17,971 nucleotides of DNA from Candidatus Martarchaeota archaeon (GTDB taxonomy: Archaea; Micrarchaeota; Micrarchaeia; Micrarchaeales; CABMGC01): positions 1 through 17,971 of the forward strand of contig JAMCZF010000040.1 of NCBI GenBank assembly GCA_023485825.1, given 5' to 3'. The notes beneath the pieces are model-generated. The model saw nothing but the letters and a program-made list of their open reading frames with translations. It ran no database searches and had not been told where the DNA came from. Made by a program: the position numbers and the translations under genes. Numbering within the stretch: the first letter of the stretch is position 1; the number at the start of each line of letters is the position of its first letter. Shown in pieces: positions 7,333 to 14,582 of this stretch.

Positions 7333-7907
7333 TACTGTCGGACTTTGACCTGGAGAACATGATACGCGCAAAGAGGATTGTGATAGAGCCTTTCGAGAAG
7401 GGGATAATACGCGAGAACGGAGTTGATTTGCGCATAACCGACGAGATAGGCAGGCACAATCCTGAACGCGACGGTGATTTCGTAGTTGACCCTTCTGACC
7501 CGAAGCACGTGAACGAAGAGTACCTCCTTGAGAGGAATGGGAGTGGGAACGTCATAAGGCCGCACGAGCAGGTGCTCATGTCCACCATCGAGTACATCAA
7601 GATGCCCGACAACCTCGTGGGGTTCGTTGAGCAGAGGAGCACATGGGCAAGGCACGGGCTGATGCTGCCTCCAACGATAATCGACGCCGGATTCGAGGGA
7701 AACATAACGCTGGAGGTATTCAACGCGAGCTCGCACGGAATACTGCTCAGGCCTGGCATGCGCTTCGCGCACGTCATATTCGCCGCGACGCTGAACAGGG
7801 TAAGCAACGACTACAAGGGCAAGTACCTCGGCCAGAGAGGCGTGAGGCTGCCGAAGGTCATAACCAACGGCGACATTGATGGCAAGGATGACAACCATGG
7901 CACGTAA
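7329..7907 (+). CDS. dcd: dCTP deaminase
   Basis: Deaminates dCTP to dUTP, feeding dTMP synthesis; it belongs to the trimeric dUTPase-like fold. The 192 residues show the typical start MILSD-DL, then RPHEQVLMSTIEYIKMPDNLVGFVEQRSTWARHGL (77-111), where R103 to R108 corresponds to the family RSS-AR motif. The catalytic glutamate is E129 in DAGFEGNITLEVFN. The C-terminal YKGKYLGQRG (162-171) matches the family YKGKYQGQ motif. It overlaps tmk by 4 bp. A bifunctional deaminase/dUTPase, as in some methanogens, cannot be excluded from sequence. The C-terminal tail beyond about 178 is low in conservation. Confidence 0.95.
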   Translation: MILSDFDLENMIRAKRIVIEPFEKGIIRENGVDLRITDEIGRHNPERDGDFVVDPSDPKHVNEEYLLERNGSGNVIRPHEQVLMSTIEYIKMPDNLVGFVEQRSTWARHGLMLPPTIIDAGFEGNITLEVFNASSHGILLRPGMRFAHVIFAATLNRVSNDYKGKYLGQRGVRLPKVITNGDIDGKDDNHGT

Positions 7908-8062
7908 GCTGGATTGGAACAGGGGCCACGACACCTTCGCGGTCACGTCGCCATGATAATGGTCTATCGAAAAGGGCCATTCGCGCCAGGCGGCAGGATG
8001 CTTGGGCTGCATGCTGCGCTCAAATTGATCCGGGATATGGCCGCGGCTCAGGATAGACTAAC

Positions 8063-8081
8063 AAAAAAGGAATAGGAAAAA
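8063..8081 (-). terminator. Poly-T terminator after the PRC-barrel gene
   Basis: The minus strand has two T runs (T5 at 8081-8077 and T6 at 8068-8063), starting 5 nt after the stop codon of the PRC-barrel gene. Archaeal RNA polymerase terminates at such U-tracts without a hairpin. The 155 bases between here and the end of dcd hold nothing I recognise. Confidence 0.5.
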
Positions 8082-8085
8082 GGCA

Positions 8086-8367
8086 TTACCTTGACAAGTC
8101 GTTGAGCTCTTCCCTGCTTGCCGATTCCTCCCTTGCGCCTGTCGTCCCGCTTACGAGGACCACGTCCCCTATGTTCTTGACGCTCTTGTAGAGGATGCTC
8201 TTCTTCTTGAGCATTGTGGTCGCTTCTGTCTTGGAATTCTTCCAGGGAACCATGAGGAGCCTGCTTATCTCGCCCTTCTCCAGGTCTATTATAACGTCCT
8301 GAACGTCGCCAACATACTGGCCATCATCGCTGTAGATGTCCATCCTATATATTTCAGATATCTTCAT
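8086..8367 (-). CDS. PRC-barrel domain protein
   Basis: A 93-residue protein starting MKISEIYRMDIYSDDGQYVG, followed by DVQDVIIDLEKGEISRLLMVPW. This is the compact PRC-barrel signature: a beta strand, a D-G--VG turn, then DV-ID-E-G-I--L. Small PRC-barrel proteins are widespread in archaea and are thought to mediate RNA or protein contacts (RimM, photosynthetic reaction-centre H subunit and CdvA carry the fold); the partner here is unknown. The C-terminus is polar. The start ATG 8367 has GGCGAT 3 nt upstream and a TATA-like TTTAAATAA at 8405-8413. The 19 bp around the start codon are nearly identical to those of rpl44e. A longer upstream reading frame lies antisense inside the endonuclease region and is not used. 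Confidence 0.85.
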   Translation of the reverse strand: MKISEIYRMDIYSDDGQYVGDVQDVIIDLEKGEISRLLMVPWKNSKTEATTMLKKKSILYKSVKNIGDVVLVSGTTGAREESASREELNDLSR

Positions 8368-8453
8368 GCAATCGCCTTCTAATTGTATATACACAAACGC
8401 GCAGTTATTTAAACTTATGTCCTCGTAACGGAATTGCGGACATCCCAGACCCC

Positions 8454-9611
8454 TTAAGGCTGCATCCAGTCTATCTCGTAATAATCCGAGTCGCTGCCCG
8501 GCAGGCGTATCTGACGGACCTTGTAGTAGGTCACTGCCGTCTCCCTGTCCGCTATGGCGAGTATCGGCTCGAGCTTCATGCGCTTCGCCTCCGCTATCGC
8601 GCCAGCGAACTCCCTGCCGCCTATGTACTCCTCTTCGCCGAGCGAGAGCATAACATACCTTGGCGAGGACGTGCCAGGGCTCTCCGCCTCGCCGCCCTTC
8701 CTGTGATACAGTATGAAGTCCTGGCTCATTTTCTTCTCGCGGGCGCTGCCTGGAACGGCCAGTATGAACGTCTTGCGCACGGAGTGCGCTACGCGAATGG
8801 CCCTTGCCCATTCCGATATCAGGAGCCTTGAATCCTTCGGGAACACGTGGATGACATGCCTGGAATGCGTCCAGCCGGCGCCATTGGCCGTTGACGGCCT
8901 CGCGCCAGGGAAATATACCCTGAAGTGCGTCCCGAACTTGAAGCCCGTCTTGATTACGTAGCCTTTCTCGCGCCAGTCCCTGTATACCTCGTACAGCCGC
9001 GGGAAGTCGCGCCTGCGCGCCGTGGCCGCCCTGATTATCTCTGGCTTTGTGGCGTTTTTCTCGGCTAGGACGCCCTTCTCCATGAGGAAAATGGTCTCGT
9101 ATATGTCAAGCTTGCTCAGTTGCCCCCGGTCTGCGGCCTTGTAAGAGCCGTACTGACCGAACCAGTACTTGTCATAAAGCTCCCTTCCCTTTTCTTTTTC
9201 AGAGATTATGGTGGTCATGTCAGACCAGAAAAACGCGCCGTGCAGGCTGTAATGCGCAAGTGAGAACTTCCCAGAGGGGTACAGCTTGATGGGGTTCTTG
9301 TTTGTTGCGCTGTGTTTGTGCCCCATGTCCCTTATGACAAGCCCCCTGTCCCGCCAGTCCTTGTATGTGAGGTACCTTGCCATGAAGCGCTTGTGCTTGG
9401 AGAACATTGCCGCGAGCTCGCTGAAGGATGTTTCTGCGCCGTTCCTCGTGCACCTTGCGTTCCTTACATCGATCAGGTAAAGGGCCTCGATTATGCTTAG
9501 CCTGAGCCTGTTTCTTGAGCTGCTGCCGAAGAAGCCCCTCTGCAGTATGTCCTTCGTTGACTGGTCCCCAGCGTAAATGCTGTTTTTTGACTTGTATTCA
9601 AGCTCAAGCAT
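8454..9611 (-). CDS. endA: tRNA-splicing endonuclease, three-unit fused (epsilon2-like) form
   Basis: Cleaves bulge-helix-bulge motifs to remove introns from pre-tRNA and other RNAs. Ordinary archaeal alpha4 subunits have about 170-180 residues; this protein has 385. Unit 1 (about 27-145) resembles an N-terminal domain (LRLSIIEALYLID, then YLTYKDWRDRGLVIRD at 80-95). Unit 2 (about 146-288) repeats that pattern (KLDIYETIFLMEKG; LYEVYRDWREKGYVIKTG) and carries the catalytic domain: Y233 in FRVYFPG, H249 in THSRHVIHV, K280 in VRKTFILAV. Unit 3 (about 297-371) is a second C-terminal-like domain without the triad (ARG-free YIGGREFAGAIAEAKRMK, then EPILAIADRETAVTYYKV). The alphaN-alpha-betaC order is that reported for ARMAN archaea. 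ATG 9611 lies about 34 bp after a TATA-like box (9641-9650). Confidence 0.9.
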   Translation of the reverse strand: MLELEYKSKNSIYAGDQSTKDILQRGFFGSSSRNRLRLSIIEALYLIDVRNARCTRNGAETSFSELAAMFSKHKRFMARYLTYKDWRDRGLVIRDMGHKHSATNKNPIKLYPSGKFSLAHYSLHGAFFWSDMTTIISEKEKGRELYDKYWFGQYGSYKAADRGQLSKLDIYETIFLMEKGVLAEKNATKPEIIRAATARRRDFPRLYEVYRDWREKGYVIKTGFKFGTHFRVYFPGARPSTANGAGWTHSRHVIHVFPKDSRLLISEWARAIRVAHSVRKTFILAVPGSAREKKMSQDFILYHRKGGEAESPGTSSPRYVMLSLGEEEYIGGREFAGAIAEAKRMKLEPILAIADRETAVTYYKVRQIRLPGSDSDYYEIDWMQP

Positions 9612-9680
9612 CGTCTCGCCCCAATGTCCCCTCGCATCGTTATTAATGTTTCGTTTTAATATTTAGGCGTAGGTCTTAAT

Positions 9681-10712
9681 ATGCCTGCCGAACAGGTCGC
9701 TGCCGCAGAGACGCTGGAGCGCGAGCAGAGCCCGAATGTGCCTGTAGATCTTGAGAGGACCATGCGCAGGCAGGGCTACCATTTCGTCGGCAGGCACTCC
9801 GCTACCAAGATATGCAATTACACCTCAGGCAGCCTTAAGCGCGGCGAGTCGTGCTACAAGCACAGGTTCTATGGCATAAGGAGCTGGAGGTGCATACAGG
9901 CGACTACTGCCATAGGCTGCAACCTTGCATGCAGCTTCTGCTGGCGCACAATACCGGAGGAGGAAGGCTTCAAGTGGAACGAGATGAATGCTGGTGGCAA
10001 GTGGGACGAGCCCGAGAAGATAGTCGAGGGCCTGATAAACGAGCACAGGCGCATAGTGACCGGGTACAAAGGCAATGGGAAGGTCGACATGAAAAGATGG
10101 AACGAGTCGAACGACCCTGCGCATGTGGCGCTTAGCCTCACAGGAGAGCCGCTGTTCTATCCGAAGATGAGCCAGCTCCTCAAGGCATTCCATGACCGCG
10201 GGATAAGCACGTTCCTCGTCACCAACGGCACGATGGTCAACGCGCTAAAGGCACTGACAGTCATGCCCACGCAGCTTTACGTGTCCGTACAGGCGCCCAA
10301 CAGGGAGCTTTACGGCAAGGTAACGAGGGCGAAGAACCTTATGGCAACGTGGGACAATTTCATGCGTTTCCTGAGCTTGTTCTCAGGAATGAACACAAGA
10401 AGGGTGTTCAGGCTCACGCTCGTGGAAAACCTGAACATGACGGATGCCGAAGGCTATGCGGATCTCATAAGGAGGGGCAGGCCCCACTATGTTGAGGTGA
10501 AGGGCTTTGCTTATGTCGGAGGCGCGCGCAATGAGAAACGCGGATTGTCATATGGGCAGATGCCAAGGAAGGACGGCATACTCGGATTCGCCAAAAAAAT
10601 CGCCGACCTGTCCGGGTACATTGTTGCTGATTACCATGACAGCAGTAATGTTGCGCTTCTGTGCGCAGATTTGGAGGCGGCAGGGGCGCGCATAATCAAG
10701 TTTGCGAGGTAG
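9681..10712 (+). CDS. taw1: S-adenosylmethionine-dependent tRNA 4-demethylwyosine synthase
   Basis: Radical-SAM enzyme that condenses pyruvate carbons with m1G37 of tRNA-Phe to form the tricyclic 4-demethylwyosine. The motif YHFVGRHSATKICNYT (33-48) is diagnostic. The radical-SAM cluster is C80, C84, C87 in GCNLACSFCW. The second [4Fe-4S] cluster is predicted from C45, C58 and C71, spaced 13 and 13 as in M. jannaschii Taw1. Further family matches are SLTGEPLFYPKM, FLVTNGT, QLYVSVQAPN and VEVKGFAYVG. The length of 343 residues is slightly above average, owing to about 30 N-terminal residues. A TATA-like TTTTAATATTTA (9654-9665) lies about 22 bp upstream, so the mRNA is probably leaderless. Its TAG stop is followed in the same frame by the membrane-protein gene, suggesting co-transcription. 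Confidence 0.95.
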   Translation: MPAEQVAAAETLEREQSPNVPVDLERTMRRQGYHFVGRHSATKICNYTSGSLKRGESCYKHRFYGIRSWRCIQATTAIGCNLACSFCWRTIPEEEGFKWNEMNAGGKWDEPEKIVEGLINEHRRIVTGYKGNGKVDMKRWNESNDPAHVALSLTGEPLFYPKMSQLLKAFHDRGISTFLVTNGTMVNALKALTVMPTQLYVSVQAPNRELYGKVTRAKNLMATWDNFMRFLSLFSGMNTRRVFRLTLVENLNMTDAEGYADLIRRGRPHYVEVKGFAYVGGARNEKRGLSYGQMPRKDGILGFAKKIADLSGYIVADYHDSSNVALLCADLEAAGARIIKFAR

Positions 10713-10715
10713 TGT

Positions 10716-11783
10716 TTGTTGGGAGCCGAGGCCGCGCGTTACGATAGAAAGGCAGGCGTACGGCCACGGCGCGCTTCCGAATATAAGAAGTACAGGGCCA
10801 GGGTCTCGCTTGCGAAGAAGGCCGCCGGCTGGATAGCCGGCGGCAGCCTGGCGGTCTTTGTGGTCATAATAGCGGCTGCGATAATAAACGAGGGCACGGC
10901 CGCCTTTGTGAAGCAGCTTTCTATGGTGAACCCCTTCTACTTCTTCATAGCCCTGCTCCTCATGTTTTTAAGCAACGCCATGAGGTACCCCAAGTGGAGC
11001 CTGTACATGAAGAGGCTTGGGATCAGGATAAGCAGCGCAAAGAACTTCGTTATATACCTCTCGATGTACTCCATGGAGATAACACCTGGGAGGTGGGGCA
11101 GGGCCATTGTCTCATACACCATAAACTCCCTCACAAGGACAACATTCGCCAACATATTTCCTGCCATAGTGGCCGACATATTCACTGACTTCTCTGGTTT
11201 CGCTGTGGTTTCGGTGGGGGCCGCGCTGCTGCTGGACCAGTATGTTGCATTATCCCTCGGGATAACGGCCTTGCTCTTGCTCCCGTTCCTGTTCCTGTAC
11301 GTGAAGACCCCCTTCGACTTCATAAGGAAGAGGCTGGGCCACATGCGCAGGCTGAAGCCGATGTTCCGGGACGCGCTCGTATATTTCAAAAGCAATAAAA
11401 AGATCAGGGCCGCGGACTACCTTTACTCGATGGCGTTCACTATACCGTCTATGCTCCTCAACGGGGTTGTCCTGTATTTTGTTATTCTTTCCTTTGGGGT
11501 GCGCCTGCCTGTGGGGGCGATGCCAGAAGTCATATTCATATTCTCTTCCTCGCTTCTCCTTGGCGCCATCAGCGGCATACCTGCAGCGCTCGGTGTCACG
11601 GACGCGGCGCTCATAGGGTACCTCGTGCTCTTCTTCGGAAACGTTGGCATAGACTTCGGGCTTGCCTCAATAATAGCCATCTTCTTCAGGATAGTCAACT
11701 GGTGGTTCGTGGAGGGGTTTGGGTTCGCCGCGCTCGCCTATACGTTCAGGTATTGGAAGGTGCCTTCTCAGCAGGGCAGGTGA
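10716..11783 (+). CDS. UPF0104 / lysylphosphatidylglycerol-synthase TM-region family membrane protein (flippase-like)
   Basis: A polytopic membrane protein of 355 residues with about eight hydrophobic segments, starting around 38-57, 72-87, 145-195, 236-261 and 270-345. Family signatures are MEITPGRWGRAIVSY (120-134), corresponding to the 'TPGR-GE' loop, and LLLGAISGIPAALGVTDAAL (280-299), corresponding to 'PGGLGV-EA'. Archaeal members include domains of lipid or glycan-linked enzymes such as AglD; a lipid-linked substrate is likely but unproved. The start is TTG: 10716, or 10719 immediately after it. GAGGT at 10706-10710 is at Shine-Dalgarno distance, and the in-frame TAG of taw1 sits just upstream, so no longer start exists. 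The next ATG would remove the first membrane segment. The N-terminal 37 residues are basic and presumably cytoplasmic. Confidence 0.85.
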   Translation: MLGAEAARYDRKAGVRPRRASEYKKYRARVSLAKKAAGWIAGGSLAVFVVIIAAAIINEGTAAFVKQLSMVNPFYFFIALLLMFLSNAMRYPKWSLYMKRLGIRISSAKNFVIYLSMYSMEITPGRWGRAIVSYTINSLTRTTFANIFPAIVADIFTDFSGFAVVSVGAALLLDQYVALSLGITALLLLPFLFLYVKTPFDFIRKRLGHMRRLKPMFRDALVYFKSNKKIRAADYLYSMAFTIPSMLLNGVVLYFVILSFGVRLPVGAMPEVIFIFSSSLLLGAISGIPAALGVTDAALIGYLVLFFGNVGIDFGLASIIAIFFRIVNWWFVEGFGFAALAYTFRYWKVPSQQGR

Positions 11784-11944
11784 GGAAACTGCGCGGGTCC
11801 GGCGCCACTGCTGACCGGGGTATCGTTGCAGGCGCAGAGGCATTCGATTGCAGAAGCCGTTAACCGCATGCCTGACCGAAGCATGATTCAGGATGCTGGA
11901 CCGCCCGGAATGGGAGTGGCGCCGTGCCGCCCTTGGTTGATCCC
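11784..11944. other. Convergent intergenic region, nothing recognised
   Basis: 161 bp between the membrane-protein gene and the radA stop codon. No tRNA-like fold, repeat, T-tract or credible ORF is seen. Confidence 0.4.
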
Positions 11945-12895
11945 TCAGTCCTTTATACCGTTGGGCGTTATCTTCATTACCGCTTCGCCTTCAGGCATGC
12001 TCGGCGAGTCCACAAGGCGGACGATCCGTTTGTCCTCCTTGCTCTTGCGCAGGTACAGGCGCGTTGTCGCTGCGTGCGCCATTATGTTGCCCCCTACAGG
12101 GGTGGTCGGGTCGCCGAAAAGGATTGCGGGGTTGTCCATTACCTGATTTGTAACGTAGACTGCGAGATTGTGGTTGTCTGCAAGGCTCTGAAGTTTGTGT
12201 ATGTGCGCGTTCAGCTTCTGCTGGCGCTCGCCCAATGCGCCTCTTCCGGGAAACTCCGAACGGAAAAGCGCCATGAGCGAGTCCACCACTATAAGCTTTA
12301 TGTTGTTCTCCTTGATTGTCTTATCGGCCTTCTCTACGGCAAGTATCTGCTGCTCTGTGTTAAGCGCATGAACGACGAGTATGTTAGAAAGCACCTGCTC
12401 GGCGTCGAGCCCTGCCGCCTGGGCCATGGCCTCTATGCGCTCGGGCCTGAAGGTTGACTCTGTGTCGATGAACAGGGCCTTGCCGCCCATCCCGCCCTTG
12501 CCGGCAGGCAACTGCACGTTTACTGTAAGCTGGAAGCCGAGCTGTGTCTTCCCTGACGCGAACTTCCCATAGGCCTCGGTTATTGCCTTGGCCTCGATTC
12601 CCCCTCCAAGAAGGTCGTTGAGCTCCTTTGAGCCTGTCTCTATGCGCCCTATGGCCTTGCGCCCCTCATACACCTGCGACGCCGTGCTGAACTCAAGGAC
12701 AGTTGCATCCTTTGCGGCGTCCACGGCCTCTTTCGCCTTGTCCACGCTCATGCCGGTCATTTCTGCAAGATTATGGGGATCGAGCACCGCTATCTTGTCA
12801 AGCGTATCGTGTCCTGCTGCCTTGAGCTTGTCTGCGGTGGTTGGCCCTATACCAGGGAGGTCCTCAATCTCTTTTACCTTCTTGTCTTTTGCCAT
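11945..12895 (-). CDS. radA: DNA repair and recombination protein RadA (archaeal RecA/Rad51 recombinase)
   Basis: ATP-dependent recombinase that forms filaments on single-stranded DNA and drives strand exchange. The 316 residues from ATG 12895 fit the family (about 320). An N-terminal helix-hairpin-helix domain (IEDLPGIGPTTADKL, 10-24, to about 64) is followed by the FxxA polymerisation motif FSTA (69-72). Next come the Walker A motif GKFASGKT (110-117), IDTESTFRPERI (143-154), the Walker B motif LIVVD (201-205), and the C-terminal GDPTTPVGGN segment leading into AHAATTRLYLRK. The Walker A loop reads K-F-A where most RadA proteins have E-F-G. The reading frame runs on upstream for 43 codons, but those residues are not RadA-like and are excluded. 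A TATA box at 12953-12960 predicts a leader of about 35 nt. Confidence 0.97.
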   Translation of the reverse strand: MAKDKKVKEIEDLPGIGPTTADKLKAAGHDTLDKIAVLDPHNLAEMTGMSVDKAKEAVDAAKDATVLEFSTASQVYEGRKAIGRIETGSKELNDLLGGGIEAKAITEAYGKFASGKTQLGFQLTVNVQLPAGKGGMGGKALFIDTESTFRPERIEAMAQAAGLDAEQVLSNILVVHALNTEQQILAVEKADKTIKENNIKLIVVDSLMALFRSEFPGRGALGERQQKLNAHIHKLQSLADNHNLAVYVTNQVMDNPAILFGDPTTPVGGNIMAHAATTRLYLRKSKEDKRIVRLVDSPSMPEGEAVMKITPNGIKD

Positions 12896-12952
12896 CAGGA
12901 TTACCAAGGAGTTGCGTGCTGTTTGCTTGTTTAGTATTATAGGCTGCGAAAG

Positions 12953-12960
12953 GTATAAAT
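12953..12960 (-). promoter_or_regulatory. TATA box of radA
   Basis: On the minus strand the sequence reads ATTTATAC, centred about 61 bp before the RadA ATG. A second AT-rich run at 12935-12942 could serve instead. The 12896-13098 spacer otherwise holds no feature I can name. Confidence 0.45.
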
Positions 12961-13098
12961 AAACGATTTGGGATACAGATGTGTTTGCGCTAAGCTGATG
13001 TTTGACGCAGGAAGAGGCCAGCACAACTTAATGCGCCGGCAAGGCGACCAGTATACTCTTCCTACATAGAAGACGTAGTAATACTTAAGAAGGTTAGG

Positions 13099-13106
13099 TT
13101 TATAAA
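13099..13106 (+). promoter_or_regulatory. TATA box of the DUF92 gene; decides its start codon
   Basis: TTTATAAA predicts initiation near 13130. An in-frame TTG at 13110 therefore falls outside the transcript, and ATG 13146 is the better start. Confidence 0.6.
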
Positions 13107-13145
13107 GGTTTGTTAATAGCGGACTTTTTCAAAGATTTGGATTGC

Positions 13146-13832
13146 ATGAAAGCCGTTTTTACCCTTGATGCGCGCGGCCTCGGCTCCGCCGTGATACTTG
13201 GCGTGCTTTTGCTTGTGCTTGGAAGGTCAGAAGGGCCGCTGTTCCTGGCATCAATGCTGTTCTTCCTTGTGGCCTCCGCCGCTGTGACATCGGTAAAGTC
13301 CTCCAGAAAGAGGGCGCTGGACGTGCTTGAAAAGGAGAGGGGATGGAGAAACGTATGGGCCAACGGCGCTGTGCCGCTGTTCCTGGCAGCACTGTACTTC
13401 ATAGTGGATCTCAGAAACGGCTTCGGGGCCGGTGCCATTGTTGTCGCATACATTGCCAGCGTCGCCGCAATAACAGCTGACAAGTTTTCCAGCGAGCTCG
13501 GCGTACTTGACAAAAAGGCGTTCATGCTGCTTACGGGAAAGGAGGTGCGGGTCGGAGTGTCAGGAGGCGTGTCTGTTTTGGGGCTTGCGGCAGGGCTCGC
13601 CGCCGCGGGACTTGTGTCGGTGCTGTTCAGCTTTGCGTTTTCGTTCTCGGTTGAGGCCATTGCCGTTGTCCTGCTGTCGGGCTTTGCCGGCGATGTTATA
13701 GACTCGGTATTCGGGTACTTTGAGGAGCACGGCGCGGGGAACAAGTTCACGACGAATGTGGCATGCGCGGCCTCGGCGGCGCTGATAGCGCTTCTCGTTT
13801 ATGCGGTCGCGTACGGACCCTATCTTATATAG
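13146..13832 (+). CDS. DUF92 / TIGR00297-family integral membrane protein
   Basis: A 228-residue polytopic membrane protein. DUF92 motifs are RGWRNVWANG (65-74), TADKFSSELG (110-119), GVSGGVS (137-143) and GDVIDSVFGYFEE (182-194), and the late NKFTTNVACA (199-208) matches the family 'N--VN' segment. Hydrophobic stretches lie at about 11-26, 31-49, 75-88, 95-112, 143-163, 168-183 and 205-222. The plant member VTE6 acts as a phytyl-phosphate kinase, so a polyprenyl-phosphate role tied to isoprenoid lipids is conceivable. The archaeal function is not established. Start choice rests on the TATA box at 13099-13106. The 3' end overlaps the convergent PAC2 gene by 13 bp. Confidence 0.85.
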   Translation: MKAVFTLDARGLGSAVILGVLLLVLGRSEGPLFLASMLFFLVASAAVTSVKSSRKRALDVLEKERGWRNVWANGAVPLFLAALYFIVDLRNGFGAGAIVVAYIASVAAITADKFSSELGVLDKKAFMLLTGKEVRVGVSGGVSVLGLAAGLAAAGLVSVLFSFAFSFSVEAIAVVLLSGFAGDVIDSVFGYFEEHGAGNKFTTNVACAASAALIALLVYAVAYGPYLI

Positions 13833-14578
13833 GTGAAGTTGTCCTTCGCGGGGCGGCCTTCCTGCGCCCTCGAGGCTTCCTCTATGTCCTTGATTATCTT
13901 CTCTGTTTCCCTCTTGATCTTGTTTAGGTTGGAGAAGGTTATGTCTATGTCAAGCACGTTCTTCATGACTTCGAGCACTGCCTTCGCGGCGTTCGCGTCT
14001 ATTTCAAGAAGGCCTGTCTCGCCCATCAGGCAGGCGCTTTTTATTCCGTACCTCTTCGACAACGCAGGTATGAGGCCCGCTGCGCCGTATATGGAGCCGG
14101 CGGCCTTCCCGAACAGCACATTGTACCGCGCAAGCTCCTTGCGGAACTTGGCGTTGTTTGCGACGCCGAAGACGCGCGGGTTCTGCACGTACTGGTTTGA
14201 CGCGCTGTACCCGCCGATGGTGTATATCGACCTGCCGCCGCGGGACTTGAAGAACCTTATTATGCGTTCATTGATGTGATACTGGCCGATCGTGGTTGAA
14301 GGCTGGGTGTCCCCCACGAGCAGCAGTATGCTTCTGCCCTTCCTGTCCTTGCAGTGGTAGAACCTATTGCTCACGAGCCTTAGGCCGCCGTTGCTTTGCA
14401 TTATTGCCTGGTGGGGGAGGTATGGAGAATACAGCACAGCGTACTTCTTGCCGTCAAGCTCGTTCCTTATGTGCTCTGCGACAAGGCTGCCGACATTGCC
14501 TATTCCAGGAAGGCCCACAATCAGCACCGGCTCCTTGAGCTCCTGCTTCTTGTCGTAATATATTTTTGTTTTCTCCAT
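13820..14578 (-). CDS. PAC2-family protein (proteasome-assembly-chaperone-like)
   Basis: A 252-residue cytoplasmic protein of the PAC2 family, related to the eukaryotic proteasome assembly chaperone PAC2. Motifs are LIVGLPGIGNVGSLVAEHI (19-37), LLVGDTQPS (86-94), YTIGGYS (119-125) and CLMGETGLLEID (183-194). The C-terminal ~40 residues are charged and probably helical (FSNLNKIKRETEKIIKDIEE). Archaeal members are conserved next to translation genes, but a chaperone activity for them is inferred rather than known. Here it is the last gene of rpl44e-aIF2alpha-PAC2, starting 4 bp after the aIF2alpha stop codon, so it is certainly co-transcribed. Its end overlaps the convergent DUF92 gene. Confidence 0.93.
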   Translation of the reverse strand: MEKTKIYYDKKQELKEPVLIVGLPGIGNVGSLVAEHIRNELDGKKYAVLYSPYLPHQAIMQSNGGLRLVSNRFYHCKDRKGRSILLLVGDTQPSTTIGQYHINERIIRFFKSRGGRSIYTIGGYSASNQYVQNPRVFGVANNAKFRKELARYNVLFGKAAGSIYGAAGLIPALSKRYGIKSACLMGETGLLEIDANAAKAVLEVMKNVLDIDITFSNLNKIKRETEKIIKDIEEASRAQEGRPAKDNFTYIR

Positions 14579-14582
14579 CTAA

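Noticed and set aside
7191..8012. 273-codon open frame on the minus strand across tmk and dcd
   Set aside because: It is antisense to two genes with clear catalytic motifs and a 4-bp operon overlap; no family features in the antisense product.
8368..8811. Upstream extension of the PRC-barrel reading frame
   Set aside because: It runs inside the endonuclease gene in another frame. The real start MKISEIY at 8367 has its own ribosome-binding site and matches the family N-terminus.
12896..13024. 43-residue N-terminal extension of RadA
   Set aside because: Not RadA-like, and it spans the predicted TATA box; MAKDKK at 12895 matches the family start.
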